A DNA stretch of 64,000 nucleotides from the NCBI GenBank assembly GCA_943372995.1, contig CALSAQ010000007.1, forward strand, positions 1-64,000. Direction: 5' to 3'. The stretch comes from CAJBVG01 sp943372995. GTDB lineage: Bacteria > Bacteroidota > Bacteroidia > Sphingobacteriales > Sphingobacteriaceae. The notes beneath the pieces are model-generated. The model did no database searches and was not told where the DNA came from. It worked only from the letters and a program-made list of their open reading frames with translations. Positions within the stretch are counted from its first letter, which is position 1, and the number at the start of each line of letters is the position of its first letter. Shown here one piece after another: positions 8,077 through 17,400 of the stretch. Both the position numbers and the translations under genes were made by a program.

Positions 8077-11000
8077 TTAAGCTTCTGCATTAGCGCCATG
8101 ACAGCTTTTGTATTTCTTACCACTACCACAAGGGCATGGATCGTTTCTTCCTATCTTTTGTTCAACACGAACAGGTTGTGTTTTTTGAGGCGCATCTTGG
8201 CCTGGCATTAATGAACCATCAGGCATACGAATTGCATCATCAGTTCTGCTTGTTTTTAGTTTAGCATCGCTTCTTGGAGCCTGACGAGCTTCACGAACAT
8301 CATCAGAACTTGCTTGTGAAGGAATGTTACCTTTATATAAGAAACTCAACACATCTTTATTTACTGCCGATACCATTTGTTTAAATAATTCAAACGATTC
8401 GAATTTGTAAATTAACAATGGATCCTTTTGTTCGTAAACTGCGTTTTGTACCGATTGCTTCAACTCGTCCATTTCACGTAAATGCTCTTTCCAAGCATCA
8501 TCAATTAAAGCCAAACTCACCGATCGCTCAAACGATTTCACCAATTCTTTACCATTGGTTTCGTATGCTTTCTTAAGATTTGTGTTAATCTGTATTTGCT
8601 TCATTCCATCAGTAAATGGAACTACAATATTTTCTATGGTTTGTCCTCTACTCTCGTATACATCTTTAATTACAGGCATAGCAACTTCTGCCATACGTTC
8701 TGATTTTCTAGAATAGAATTGCGATAAATGATGATAAATTTTATCGGCAATCTTTGTAGATTTCTCACCCATAAATTCAGATTCGGAAATTTCAATGTCT
8801 GTTGAAAACAAACGAATCATTTCTAATCTAAATCCTTCATAATTTTTTTCATCTTGATATTGTGCTGCTAATTCTTCACATAAATCCATCAACATATTAT
8901 CAATATCAACTTCTAATCGCTCTCCAAATAATGCGTTATGTCTTTTCGAATAAATCACAGTACGTTGAGAGTTCATCACATCATCATACTCTAATAAACG
9001 CTTACGTATACCAAAGTTATTTTCTTCTACCTTTTTCTGAGCACGTTCAATTGATTTAGTAATCATTGAATGTTGAATCACTTCACCCTCTTCTAATCCC
9101 ATTCTATCCATTAAAGATGCTATTCGTTGTGAACCGAACATACGCATCAAATCGTCTTCTAAGGAAACGAAAAATTGTGTAGAACCTGGGTCACCCTGAC
9201 GACCAGAACGACCTCTTAACTGACGATCGACACGACGTGACTCATGTCTTTCTGTACCAATAATTGCAAGACCTCCAGCTTCTTTAACACCTGGCCCTAA
9301 TTTAATATCCGTACCACGACCTGCCATATTGGTTGCAATAGTTACTGTTCCAGCTTTACCCGCTTCAGCAACAATATCAGCTTCTCGTTGATGTAGTTTT
9401 GCATTCAATACCTGGTGTTTAATTCCACGTAGTTTCAACATCCTACTCAACAATTCCGAAATCTCTACTGATGTTGTACCCACTAGCACCGGACGACCGT
9501 TGTTGGTTAACTCAACAATCTCTTCAACTACTGCATTGTATTTTTCTCGTTTCGATTTGTAAACTTTGTCTTCTGCATCTTTACGAGCTATTGGTCTGTT
9601 CGTAGGAATTTCAACTACATCTAGTTTATAAATTTCCCAAAACTCTCCAGCCTCTGTAGTAGCCGTACCCGTCATACCACATAATTTGTGGTACATACGG
9701 AAATAATTTTGAAGAGTAATGGTAGCATATGTTTGAGTAGCATCTTCTACTTTTACATTTTCTTTTGCTTCAATGGCTTGGTGTAATCCGTCTGAATATC
9801 TACGACCCTCCATGATACGACCAGTTTGCTCATCAACGATTTTTATTTTACCACCATCAATAATATACTCTACATCTTTTTCAAATAAAGTGTATGCTTT
9901 TAATAGTTGATTAACCGAATGTATACGCTCCGATTTGATAGAGAAGTCTCTCATCAATTCGTCTTTACGAGCAATTTTATCTTGGTCTGATAAATTAGAT
10001 TTCTCAATCTCTGCTATCTCTGTACCTACATCTGGCAACACAAAGAAATTCTGATCTTCACCCGAAGCAGTAATTAACTCGATACCTTTTTCTGTTAATT
10101 CAATCGAATTGTTTTTTTCATCAATTACAAAATATAACTCCGCATCTACTTTATGCATTTCGCGTTGTTGATCTTGCATATATTGATTTTCAGTTTTTGT
10201 AAGAATCTGACGAATGCCAGTCTCACTCAAAAACTTAATCAATGCTTTATTTTTAGGCAAACCTCTAAACGCTCTTAATAATGCCAAACCTCCATCATCA
10301 ACTTTATTCTCTGCAATTAATTTTTTTGCATCTAATAATGCTGTATTAATGAAATTTTTCTGAGCATTAACTAATCTCTCGATACGTGGTTTTAAATCGT
10401 AAAACTCGTGTTGATCTCCACGAGGAATCGGACCAGAAATAATCAATGGTGTTCTGGCATCATCAATTAACACGGAGTCAACCTCATCGACCATGGCATA
10501 ATGCAATTTACGTTGCACTAAGTCGCTCGGACTATGAGCCATATTATCTCTCAAATAATCGAAACCAAATTCGTTATTAGTACCAAATGTTATATCAGCT
10601 TGATAAGCTTTTCTTCTTTCTGGTGAATTTGGTTGATGTTTATCAATGCAGTCAACTGTTAAGCCATGGAACTCATATAGTGGTCCCATCCATTCACTGT
10701 CCCTACGTGCTAAATAATCGTTTACCGTAACAATATGTACACCTTTTCCAGCTAAAGCATTTAGGTAAGCTGGAAGTGTAGCCACCAATGTTTTACCTTC
10801 ACCCGTTCCCATCTCAGCAATTTTTCCACTATGCAATACACTACCACCAATCAATTGAACATCATAGTGCACCATCTCCCAAGTCATTGGATTACCAGCA
10901 GCAACCCAAGTACGGTGGTGTATAGCTTTATCACCTTTTATTTTTACATTCTCTTTATGAGCAGCTAATTCTCTATCTGCATCAGTCGCCGTAACTTCAA

Positions 11001-11394
11001 TTTCCTCTAAAGTAGAAAATCTACGAGCCGTTTCTTTTACCACAGCAAAAGCTTCAGCTTGTATTTCTTTTAAAACTTCCTCTATTAGTTCGTTTTCTTT
11101 CTTTTCTAATTTATCTATACGCTCATACAATTCAACCTTCTCCGATATTTCCATATCTGGCTCAGAGTCAATGCGTTTTTTTATATCTGCTATTTCAGTA
11201 GATACTTCAGAGGTGTACTCTTTTATACGTGCTTTAAAAACTTGAGTTTTTGCTCTTAATTCATCGTGACTAATTGACTGCAATTGAGAAAACTCTGTGC
11301 GTATTTTTTCAATAATTGGACTGATTTCTTTTATATCCCTATCCGACTTACTTCCAAAAACCTTCGATACAAAAGATGAAATGAAATTTGACAT
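8077..11394 (-). CDS. secA: Preprotein translocase ATPase SecA
   Basis: SecA is the cytoplasmic ATPase motor that pushes unfolded preproteins through SecYEG. Visible signatures are MGTGEGKTLVATLPAYLNAL (Walker A), VDEVDSVLIDDARTPLIISG (DEAD motif), TNMAGRGTDIKLG, QLRGRSGRQGDPGSTQFF and the C-terminal zinc/SecB-binding motif CPCGSGKKYKSCH. The protein is about 1105 aa, roughly 200 longer than the E. coli protein. The excess is mostly an insertion between the DEAD region and the preprotein-binding domain, as usual in Bacteroidota. An in-frame ATG at 11457 would add 21 residues. I prefer 11394 (MSNFISSFVSKVFGSK) because it resembles family N-termini and because a -7 box at 11472-11479 would leave almost no leader for the longer form. 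Confidence 0.95.
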   Translation of the reverse strand: MSNFISSFVSKVFGSKSDRDIKEISPIIEKIRTEFSQLQSISHDELRAKTQVFKARIKEYTSEVSTEIADIKKRIDSEPDMEISEKVELYERIDKLEKKENELIEEVLKEIQAEAFAVVKETARRFSTLEEIEVTATDADRELAAHKENVKIKGDKAIHHRTWVAAGNPMTWEMVHYDVQLIGGSVLHSGKIAEMGTGEGKTLVATLPAYLNALAGKGVHIVTVNDYLARRDSEWMGPLYEFHGLTVDCIDKHQPNSPERRKAYQADITFGTNNEFGFDYLRDNMAHSPSDLVQRKLHYAMVDEVDSVLIDDARTPLIISGPIPRGDQHEFYDLKPRIERLVNAQKNFINTALLDAKKLIAENKVDDGGLALLRAFRGLPKNKALIKFLSETGIRQILTKTENQYMQDQQREMHKVDAELYFVIDEKNNSIELTEKGIELITASGEDQNFFVLPDVGTEIAEIEKSNLSDQDKIARKDELMRDFSIKSERIHSVNQLLKAYTLFEKDVEYIIDGGKIKIVDEQTGRIMEGRRYSDGLHQAIEAKENVKVEDATQTYATITLQNYFRMYHKLCGMTGTATTEAGEFWEIYKLDVVEIPTNRPIARKDAEDKVYKSKREKYNAVVEEIVELTNNGRPVLVGTTSVEISELLSRMLKLRGIKHQVLNAKLHQREADIVAEAGKAGTVTIATNMAGRGTDIKLGPGVKEAGGLAIIGTERHESRRVDRQLRGRSGRQGDPGSTQFFVSLEDDLMRMFGSQRIASLMDRMGLEEGEVIQHSMITKSIERAQKKVEENNFGIRKRLLEYDDVMNSQRTVIYSKRHNALFGERLEVDIDNMLMDLCEELAAQYQDEKNYEGFRLEMIRLFSTDIEISESEFMGEKSTKIADKIYHHLSQFYSRKSERMAEVAMPVIKDVYESRGQTIENIVVPFTDGMKQIQINTNLKKAYETNGKELVKSFERSVSLALIDDAWKEHLREMDELKQSVQNAVYEQKDPLLIYKFESFELFKQMVSAVNKDVLSFLYKGNIPSQASSDDVREARQAPRSDAKLKTSRTDDAIRMPDGSLMPGQDAPQKTQPVRVEQKIGRNDPCPCGSGKKYKSCHGANAEA

Positions 11395-11471
11395 GTATTT
11401 TTCTTTAAAAATTCTGTTTACTTTACCAAAAGTCTTGCCAAGCAACACTTTTGCCATAATGGCATGAAAAG

Positions 11472-11479
11472 CAAATATA
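11472..11479 (-). promoter_or_regulatory. -7 promoter box for the secA operon
   Basis: On the minus strand this reads TATATTTG, a perfect TAnnTTTG match. Initiation about seven bases downstream would place the transcript start near 11465, about 70 nt before the preferred secA start. Confidence 0.5.
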
Positions 11480-11519
11480 TTAGTTAATATGTTAATTAGC
11501 TAATCTGTTAATGTGTTAT
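11480..11519. repeat. Degenerate 8-bp tandem array between secA and purD
   Basis: Five consecutive octamers (TTAGTTAA, TATGTTAA, TTAGCTAA, TCTGTTAA, TGTGTTAT) share a ..GTTAA core with exact 8-base spacing. The array fills the gap between the divergent secA and purD promoters. It belongs to the 7/8-mer repeat class found across this window. Confidence 0.65.
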
Positions 11520-11536
11520 TGCTATTTGATTTTATT

Positions 11537-11544
11537 TAACTTTG
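11537..11544 (+). promoter_or_regulatory. -7 promoter box for purD
   Basis: TAACTTTG matches TAnnTTTG and lies 17 bases before the purD ATG at 11562, predicting a very short leader. It is divergent from the secA box. Confidence 0.5.
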
Positions 11545-11561
11545 GCGAAAATTATATTTAA

Positions 11562-12839
11562 ATGAACATTTTATTATTAGGTTCTGGTGGAAGAGAGTCG
11601 GCATTTGCTTGGAAGTTAAGTCAAAGTAAAGAATGTGAATCTTTATATATTGCTCCTGGGAATGCTGGAACCTTGGCTTTTGGAACAAACATCAATGTGT
11701 CTGTTACTGATTTTGAGGGTATTAAAAACATTTGCATCGAGAAAGACATCAATATGGTGGTGGTTGGTCCAGAAGACCCCCTAGTAAAAGGAATTGCCGA
11801 TTTTTTCCTCGATGATGAAGAATTAGAACATATCGCTGTTATTGGACCAAGCAAAGAAGGTGCTCAGTTAGAAGGTAGTAAAGATTATAGCAAACGCTTC
11901 ATGCAACGTCATAATATTCCGACAGCTGCTTACGAAACATTTACAAAAGAAGAACTTGATAAAGGCTTAGCCTATTTAGAAAATCATAGTTTACCCATCG
12001 TTTTAAAAGCAGATGGATTAGCGGCGGGTAAAGGTGTACTCATTTGCGAAAGTAGAGACGAGGCTAAAACTGAACTGAAATTAATGCTTGCCGAAGCAAA
12101 ATTTGGAGAAGCTAGTCAGAAAGTAGTTGTAGAAGAATTCTTAACTGGAATAGAGTTATCTGTTTTTGTATTAACTGATAATTACAACTATTTGATATTA
12201 CCAGAAGCTAAAGATTATAAAAGAATTGGTGAAGGAGATACAGGGTTAAATACTGGTGGAATGGGCTCAATATCTCCAGTACCTTTTGCCGATAGAACTT
12301 TTATGGAAAAAGTGGAAGAGCGAATTGTAATTCCTACCGTTGAGGGTTTAGCAGAAGAAGAAATAGATTATAAAGGTTTTATCTTTATTGGTTTAATGAA
12401 TGTAAATGGAGAACCTTACGTAATTGAATACAATGTGCGTATGGGTGATCCTGAAACAGAGAGTGTAATTCCTCGAATTGGAAATGATTTAGTAGATTTA
12501 TTTACCGCAGTAGCGGAAAGCAGATTGAACGAGAAAAAGATAATTACAGATCCTCGTCATGCAGCAACTGTTATGCTTGTGGCTGGAGGATACCCTGGGG
12601 ATTACGAAAAGGGTAAAGAAATATCTGGATTAGAAAACATTAATAACAGTTTTGTTTTTCATGCAGGAACAAAACTTCAAGATGACAAGGTGCTTAGTAA
12701 TGGAGGTAGAGTAATTGCCGTTACAAGTTTAGATATTGATAAGCAAGAAGCATTACGTCGTTCTAATCAATATGCAGAACAAATACAATATGAAGGAAAA
12801 TATTTCCGTAGAGATATTGGTAAAGATTTATCTATTTAA
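11562..12839 (+). CDS. purD: Phosphoribosylamine-glycine ligase (GAR synthetase)
   Basis: PurD joins phosphoribosylamine and glycine with ATP to give glycinamide ribonucleotide in de novo purine synthesis. The 425-aa protein is full length. It has the N-terminal domain start MNILLLGSGGRESAFAWKL, the ATP-grasp segment LKADGLAAGKGVLIC, a catalytic loop GDTGLNTGGMGSISPVP, and the metal/nucleotide site EYNVRMGDPETESV. The ATG at 11562 is certain from the family start. The 49-codon membrane protein begins 11 bases after its stop and is probably cotranscribed. Confidence 0.96.
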   Translation: MNILLLGSGGRESAFAWKLSQSKECESLYIAPGNAGTLAFGTNINVSVTDFEGIKNICIEKDINMVVVGPEDPLVKGIADFFLDDEELEHIAVIGPSKEGAQLEGSKDYSKRFMQRHNIPTAAYETFTKEELDKGLAYLENHSLPIVLKADGLAAGKGVLICESRDEAKTELKLMLAEAKFGEASQKVVVEEFLTGIELSVFVLTDNYNYLILPEAKDYKRIGEGDTGLNTGGMGSISPVPFADRTFMEKVEERIVIPTVEGLAEEEIDYKGFIFIGLMNVNGEPYVIEYNVRMGDPETESVIPRIGNDLVDLFTAVAESRLNEKKIITDPRHAATVMLVAGGYPGDYEKGKEISGLENINNSFVFHAGTKLQDDKVLSNGGRVIAVTSLDIDKQEALRRSNQYAEQIQYEGKYFRRDIGKDLSI

Positions 12840-12850
12840 TTAAAAATATT

Positions 12851-13000
12851 ATGAAAGAGGTGTTAACTTATTTCTTCCGCAAGAAAGACCCAAATAGGCC
12901 AAGTAATTTCAATATTAAAGCTATGCACTTTATTAATAAAGTATCTATTTTACTTTTTATTGTAGCACTTGCCATTTACCTCATTAGAAAATTTATGTAG
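12851..13000 (+). CDS. 49-aa single-pass membrane protein
   Basis: This is a small open frame with ATG at 12851 and TAG ending at 13000. The translation begins MKEVLTYFFRKKDPNRPSNF and continues through a basic, soluble segment. It then has one hydrophobic helix (about residues 30-46, SILLFIVALAIYLI) and a basic tail RKFM. It resembles short Bacteroidota proteins that share a YFFRKKDPN...NF motif followed by one transmembrane helix; I think these are classified as a DUF, but I cannot confirm which. It lies between purD (11-base gap) and the RidA gene (13-base gap). Function is unknown. The motif and operon position make it very likely to be real. Confidence 0.75.
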   Translation: MKEVLTYFFRKKDPNRPSNFNIKAMHFINKVSILLFIVALAIYLIRKFM

Positions 13001-13013
13001 TTTAAAAACAATC

Positions 13014-13391
13014 ATGAAAAAAGTTATTAAAACATCCAAAGCTCCTGAACCTATTGGGCCATACAACCAAGCTATCATGTCGGGAAATATGTTATTTATT
13101 TCTGGCCAAATTGCTATTAATCCCGAAAACGGGCACTTATTGGTTGGTGATATTGAAATAGAAACTCATCAAGTAATGAAAAATCTTCAAGCAATTTTAT
13201 CAGAGGCTGGAATGGATTTTTCTCATGTACTAAAAACTAGTATTTTCTTGTCAGACATGTCGCATTTCGCACAAGTAAATGAAATCTACCATACTTATTT
13301 TGAAGGTGAGTACCCTGCAAGAGAAACAGTAGCCGTATTAGGTTTACCTAAAAGTGTAAATGTTGAAATTTCAATGATTGCCTCAAAATAA
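13014..13391 (+). CDS. RidA/YjgF-family reactive-intermediate deaminase
   Basis: Rid proteins hydrolyse reactive enamine/imine intermediates such as 2-aminoacrylate released by PLP enzymes. The 125-aa protein has the family N-terminus (PEPIGPYNQAIMSGNMLFISG), the conserved QIAINPENG segment and the C-terminal active-site region YPARETVAVLGLP with the key Arg. The ATG at 13014 (MKKVIKTSKAPEPIGPYNQ) is chosen; an upstream in-frame alternative start would overlap the small membrane-protein gene. Its stop is one base before the TTG start of the transporter that follows. Confidence 0.92.
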   Translation: MKKVIKTSKAPEPIGPYNQAIMSGNMLFISGQIAINPENGHLLVGDIEIETHQVMKNLQAILSEAGMDFSHVLKTSIFLSDMSHFAQVNEIYHTYFEGEYPARETVAVLGLPKSVNVEISMIASK

Positions 13392-13392
13392 A

Positions 13393-14310
13393 TTGAACTC
13401 AAAAGCTAAATACTTTATTGCTGGAGCATCCTCATCTATAATATGGGGGTTCTTCTCTATTTCTTTGCGTTCGATTAAGGACCATCCATCGATGCAAATA
13501 TTATTGTTTAGAATATTATGCTCTTTACTTATTGCTATTATTCTATGTCTAGTCATTAGAAAATCAATATTCAAGAGAGATGTTGAATACCTAGAATCTT
13601 TAGTTAAAAAAGAGCGTAATCAATTATTGCTTCGTATTCTTTATTCTTCCTTATTAATCACTGCGAATTGGTTTTCATTCATTTATGTAATTAATCATAT
13701 TAGTGTACAAGCTGGAGCTTTTGCATACATGGTATGCCCAATTATTACTGCTGTTTTTGCTTATATATTTTTAAAAGAAAAACTTAGTGTGATAAAATGG
13801 GTTTCTATTGGTTTATGTGCATTAAGTATCATCTTTCTTTCCCTAGGTTTTATTACTGAAGTGCTTTATTCTGTTTTAATAGCAACATTATATGCAGCCT
13901 ATTTGATGTTACAAAAAAGAATAGTCGGTGTAGATAAAATGAATGTATTGTTAGTACAATTATTAATTTCTTCAGTAATTATTATTCCTTTCGCTGGAGT
14001 AAAACATGTAGCATTTACTACTGATATAGATTTCTGGATTCAAATACTTGTTATCTCTATATTTTTTACCATCATCCCATTATTCTTAAGTTTATATGCT
14101 TTAGTAGGGATGCCTTCTTCCACAATGGGCATATTAATTTACTTAAATCCTATCGTTTCATTTTTAGTAGCCTTCTTTTATTTTAACGAAGAAACCACTC
14201 TTCAGAAAATGATAGCATATTTAATATTGTTAATCTCTGTGATTTTATTTAACTATTCGTTCTTAAAAGGAATGTTTGAGTTAAAGATCAAAGCAAAAAT
14301 AATCGAGTAG
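13393..14310 (+). CDS. EamA/RarD-type drug/metabolite transporter
   Basis: This is an integral inner-membrane protein of about 305 aa with around ten hydrophobic helices in two EamA repeats. The N-terminal SSSIIWGFFSIS motif is typical of RarD-like members, and the second half has YAAYLMLQKR and STMGILIYLNPIVSFLVAFF. The substrate is unknown. No ATG lies near the expected start, so a TTG at 13393, right after the RidA stop, is preferred. A second in-frame TTG at 13378 would overlap the RidA gene. Confidence 0.82.
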   Translation: MNSKAKYFIAGASSSIIWGFFSISLRSIKDHPSMQILLFRILCSLLIAIILCLVIRKSIFKRDVEYLESLVKKERNQLLLRILYSSLLITANWFSFIYVINHISVQAGAFAYMVCPIITAVFAYIFLKEKLSVIKWVSIGLCALSIIFLSLGFITEVLYSVLIATLYAAYLMLQKRIVGVDKMNVLLVQLLISSVIIIPFAGVKHVAFTTDIDFWIQILVISIFFTIIPLFLSLYALVGMPSSTMGILIYLNPIVSFLVAFFYFNEETTLQKMIAYLILLISVILFNYSFLKGMFELKIKAKIIE

Positions 14311-14343
14311 TTTTTGTAGTTGTTTATTATTACTGTTTCGTTC

Positions 14344-14394
14344 TCTCTGTGTCCCTGCGTCTCTGTGTTAAAGAAATGTTCCTAAACACAGAGA
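14344..14394. repeat. CTCTGTG octamer element with converging arms
   Basis: Three octamers (TCTCTGTG, TCCCTGCG, TCTCTGTG) at 14344-14367 are followed by an inverted octamer. The pair TCTCTGTGTT (14360-14369) and AACACAGAGA (14385-14394) is a perfect 10-bp stem. The same element recurs at 40949, 41608 and 42259. It lies between the convergent transporter and barrel genes and may help end transcription, but it has no T-run of the correct polarity. Confidence 0.7.
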
Positions 14395-14444
14395 AAAAAA
14401 TTAATTTTGTGATACTTAGTGTGCACTTAGAGAAACTTTGTGAC

Positions 14445-17400
14445 CTAAAAATCTAAACTTAAAGAAACGTAGTAAACTGGTTTTTCAGCAACAATATTGT
14501 TCTGTACTCCCCAAGCCATATCGAATCGAACAAAGTAACCTAGCAACCTCGAACGAGCACCCCAACCAAAACCTCCCACTATAGGGTATTTCGACTGTAT
14601 AGCCGTAACGCTTACTGGATCACCTTGCACATTTATTCTATTAAATCTGTTTTCATAACTGAACATATTCGTACCCAACCAAGCTGCTCCTACGTCTGCA
14701 AATGGCATAAGTTGAAAGTTCTTCACAAAATCTGATTTTATTGGTCTGTTCAAGAAATAAGCAAATACTGGAAACCTTACTTCTGTATTTACCACCACAA
14801 AACTATTCCCATTTCTAATGTTCTGAGTAAAGCCTCTCATATTAGTAGCTAAGGCTTGGTATTTATATTCTCTTGTTTGATCTATTTGTATATCGTTATT
14901 AAATCTTGGTACAAACCATCCATCAACACCACCTAAATAATACATAACTTTTTGTTTCGCCAAAGAACTCGAACCAGCTACACGACCAGCAAAAATAATC
15001 TGTCTGTGAATCTTATCATATCTTCTGTAGTCGAATCCAACATTAACCATATTTTGGGTAGGCTTACCAATTGCATTAATTAAGTCGACAAGACCTTCAT
15101 TGTTTATTCCAATTTCTTTAAACTGCTCGAAGTATACTTTAAATCTAGTACCATTATATAAATTCAAACCTTTGTTAATAGTATTATCATATACATACTC
15201 TAATTTATAACCAAAATTATCTGCATAAAAATTAGGTATGTTTAAACTAAAACTATCTGTTGATAAAAAAATAAGTTCATCTCTTCTGTACAATACAGAG
15301 CCTCTTATTGCACTATGTTCATTAAAAGGATATTTTCCAACAAATTTAAATTCATAACTATTTGTTTTTACTGCCGAAAATCCAAAAAAATCATTACCTC
15401 CCTGTTTATAAAAAATGAATTGCTTATCGAATCTCTTTTTTAAATTTTCGAAACTCAAGTAATATTCTGGGATGGTTAAATTTCCTGCTAGTTTGAATCC
15501 TCCCGTAATTCTATAATCTTCCATTAAATCAGCGGTACCTAATTTAATCAATGCATTGATATTAGAATTTATATAGATGGGTCCAACACCTGTAAATTGC
15601 TGGTAGGTGTTCGACATTAAATTATTATCGATCTGACTAATAATATAATTGGTAGAGAATTCTGGTGTATAGGGTTTGGGTGATGATTTCTTAAAATAAT
15701 CATCAAGTGAAGTTGGTGTCGATTTTGTTCCCTTATCAGTAGATTTAGGTGTTTTAATGTAAACAATCTGATAACCTCTAGCTGTTTTTTGAGTTACTGG
15801 TGTTGTTTGATCTGATTTCTCTCTAGGGAAATCCGTTTGAAAATAGTACGTATCGTAAACACTTGGTTTATATTCGGAGGTATCTAATTGCTCTGCACTT
15901 AAATTTAAGAGCGAGTCTGTAATAGCAACCATTCGTATAGAGTCTGCAATTTCCAACGAATCTTGCTTTCTCTTTAATTCTATTGTTGCTAGTTTTTGAG
16001 ATAATATCTTTTTCTGTTTTACTGAATAAGGAGTTTGTATCATCAGTACAGAATCTGAAATTGATTTATTAACTGGGTTAACAAAAATTTGAAACAAACC
16101 TTTGTCTGATATTATTTCCGAAAATCTTCTTGTTTTTTTCGATTGGTCGTGGTCTATAATATTTCTCGCGTAATTGGTAGCTGGATATGTACTAAATGTA
16201 TCTTTATAAACAGTAATAGTGGTATCATACCAAAATATAGTAGTATCATAACTATATACAGCCACACTATCAAACGTTAAAATATTTCTATTAAGGATAC
16301 CCGATTCATCGCTTAAGTATGCCATTTTCATGGTATCAATATTCACTGGTTTTATTTCATTAATGTAAGGTGTTCTGGTTACTCTATCCAATAGTGGGTC
16401 TTTCCTATCGTAATCATACAAAAACAAATCGTAAGAATTAATTACCGGGAACTTTGAATATACAGCGGGTTGAATAGAGTCTTTTTCTCTATTAGAACTA
16501 AAAATAATTTTCCCACTAGTTTCTACAAATCTTGGATATAAGTCATCGTACCAATCGTTTGTAATTTGTTCATCTCTTCGAGATGGAATGTCATACACAT
16601 AGATATCCGACTGACCATTTCTTAATGCGGATAAAACCCATTTACGACCATCCTTGGAATAATCAAAGTCAAGTATTTTTTCATACTTGTACATGTTTAC
16701 TTCTACCGCTTCTTTTTTATCTCTTAGGTTTACAATTTGTACAAAAGGCATGCTCTTTTTTTCGTAAGCAATGGCCAACAAAAAACTACTTGGATGCCAA
16801 GTTAAAATTGGAGTGCTTCCTTGTTGAAGAAACGCTACCGATTTCATACCTGTTGTAAATACCTTTTTAGTTTTCTTAGTTAACAAATCATAAACATAAA
16901 CTTTATACTTACCATCTTTATTAATAATATAAGCGTATGATTTGCCATCTGGTGAAACTTTAAACTGTACATAATTTAATTTTGCTGTACGTTTTTTGTT
17001 TTTATGTGTAAATCTTTCTTTCGGGTTTTTTAATTCTTTATTTAAGTCTTCGTTTTTATATAGTTTTTGATAATAATCAAGCCAAATAGGGCCAAGCTCT
17101 TTAAAATCTAATCCTATAATGTAAGAGAAACCATTTTCTGCATTTCTATTTACACGAGTCATGTAAACAATATTAGAAATAGAAGCAGCTCCATAATTAT
17201 CCACTACATATTTCCATATAGAATGTCCAGCAACAACAGCGTCTTTTTCTGCAATTCTATTGAATTTTTTAAATCTTCCAGAAAGAATGCCATCTTTCAA
17301 ATCATTCTCAATCTGGATATTCCACTCCTCTGATAAATATGAGGTAAGTCCTGGTAAAAACCAATCGGGTAATGTGAGTAATGTAGAGTTAGAAACTTTC

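Noticed and set aside
11395..11457. Longer SecA N-terminus from ATG 11457
   Set aside because: A -7 box at 11472-11479 would leave under ten bases of leader, and the extra 21 residues do not resemble SecA N-termini. A leaderless start cannot be fully excluded.
14344..14394. Strong intrinsic terminator
   Set aside because: The stem is good, but the adjacent A-run is on the wrong side for either strand, so it is listed only as a repeat.
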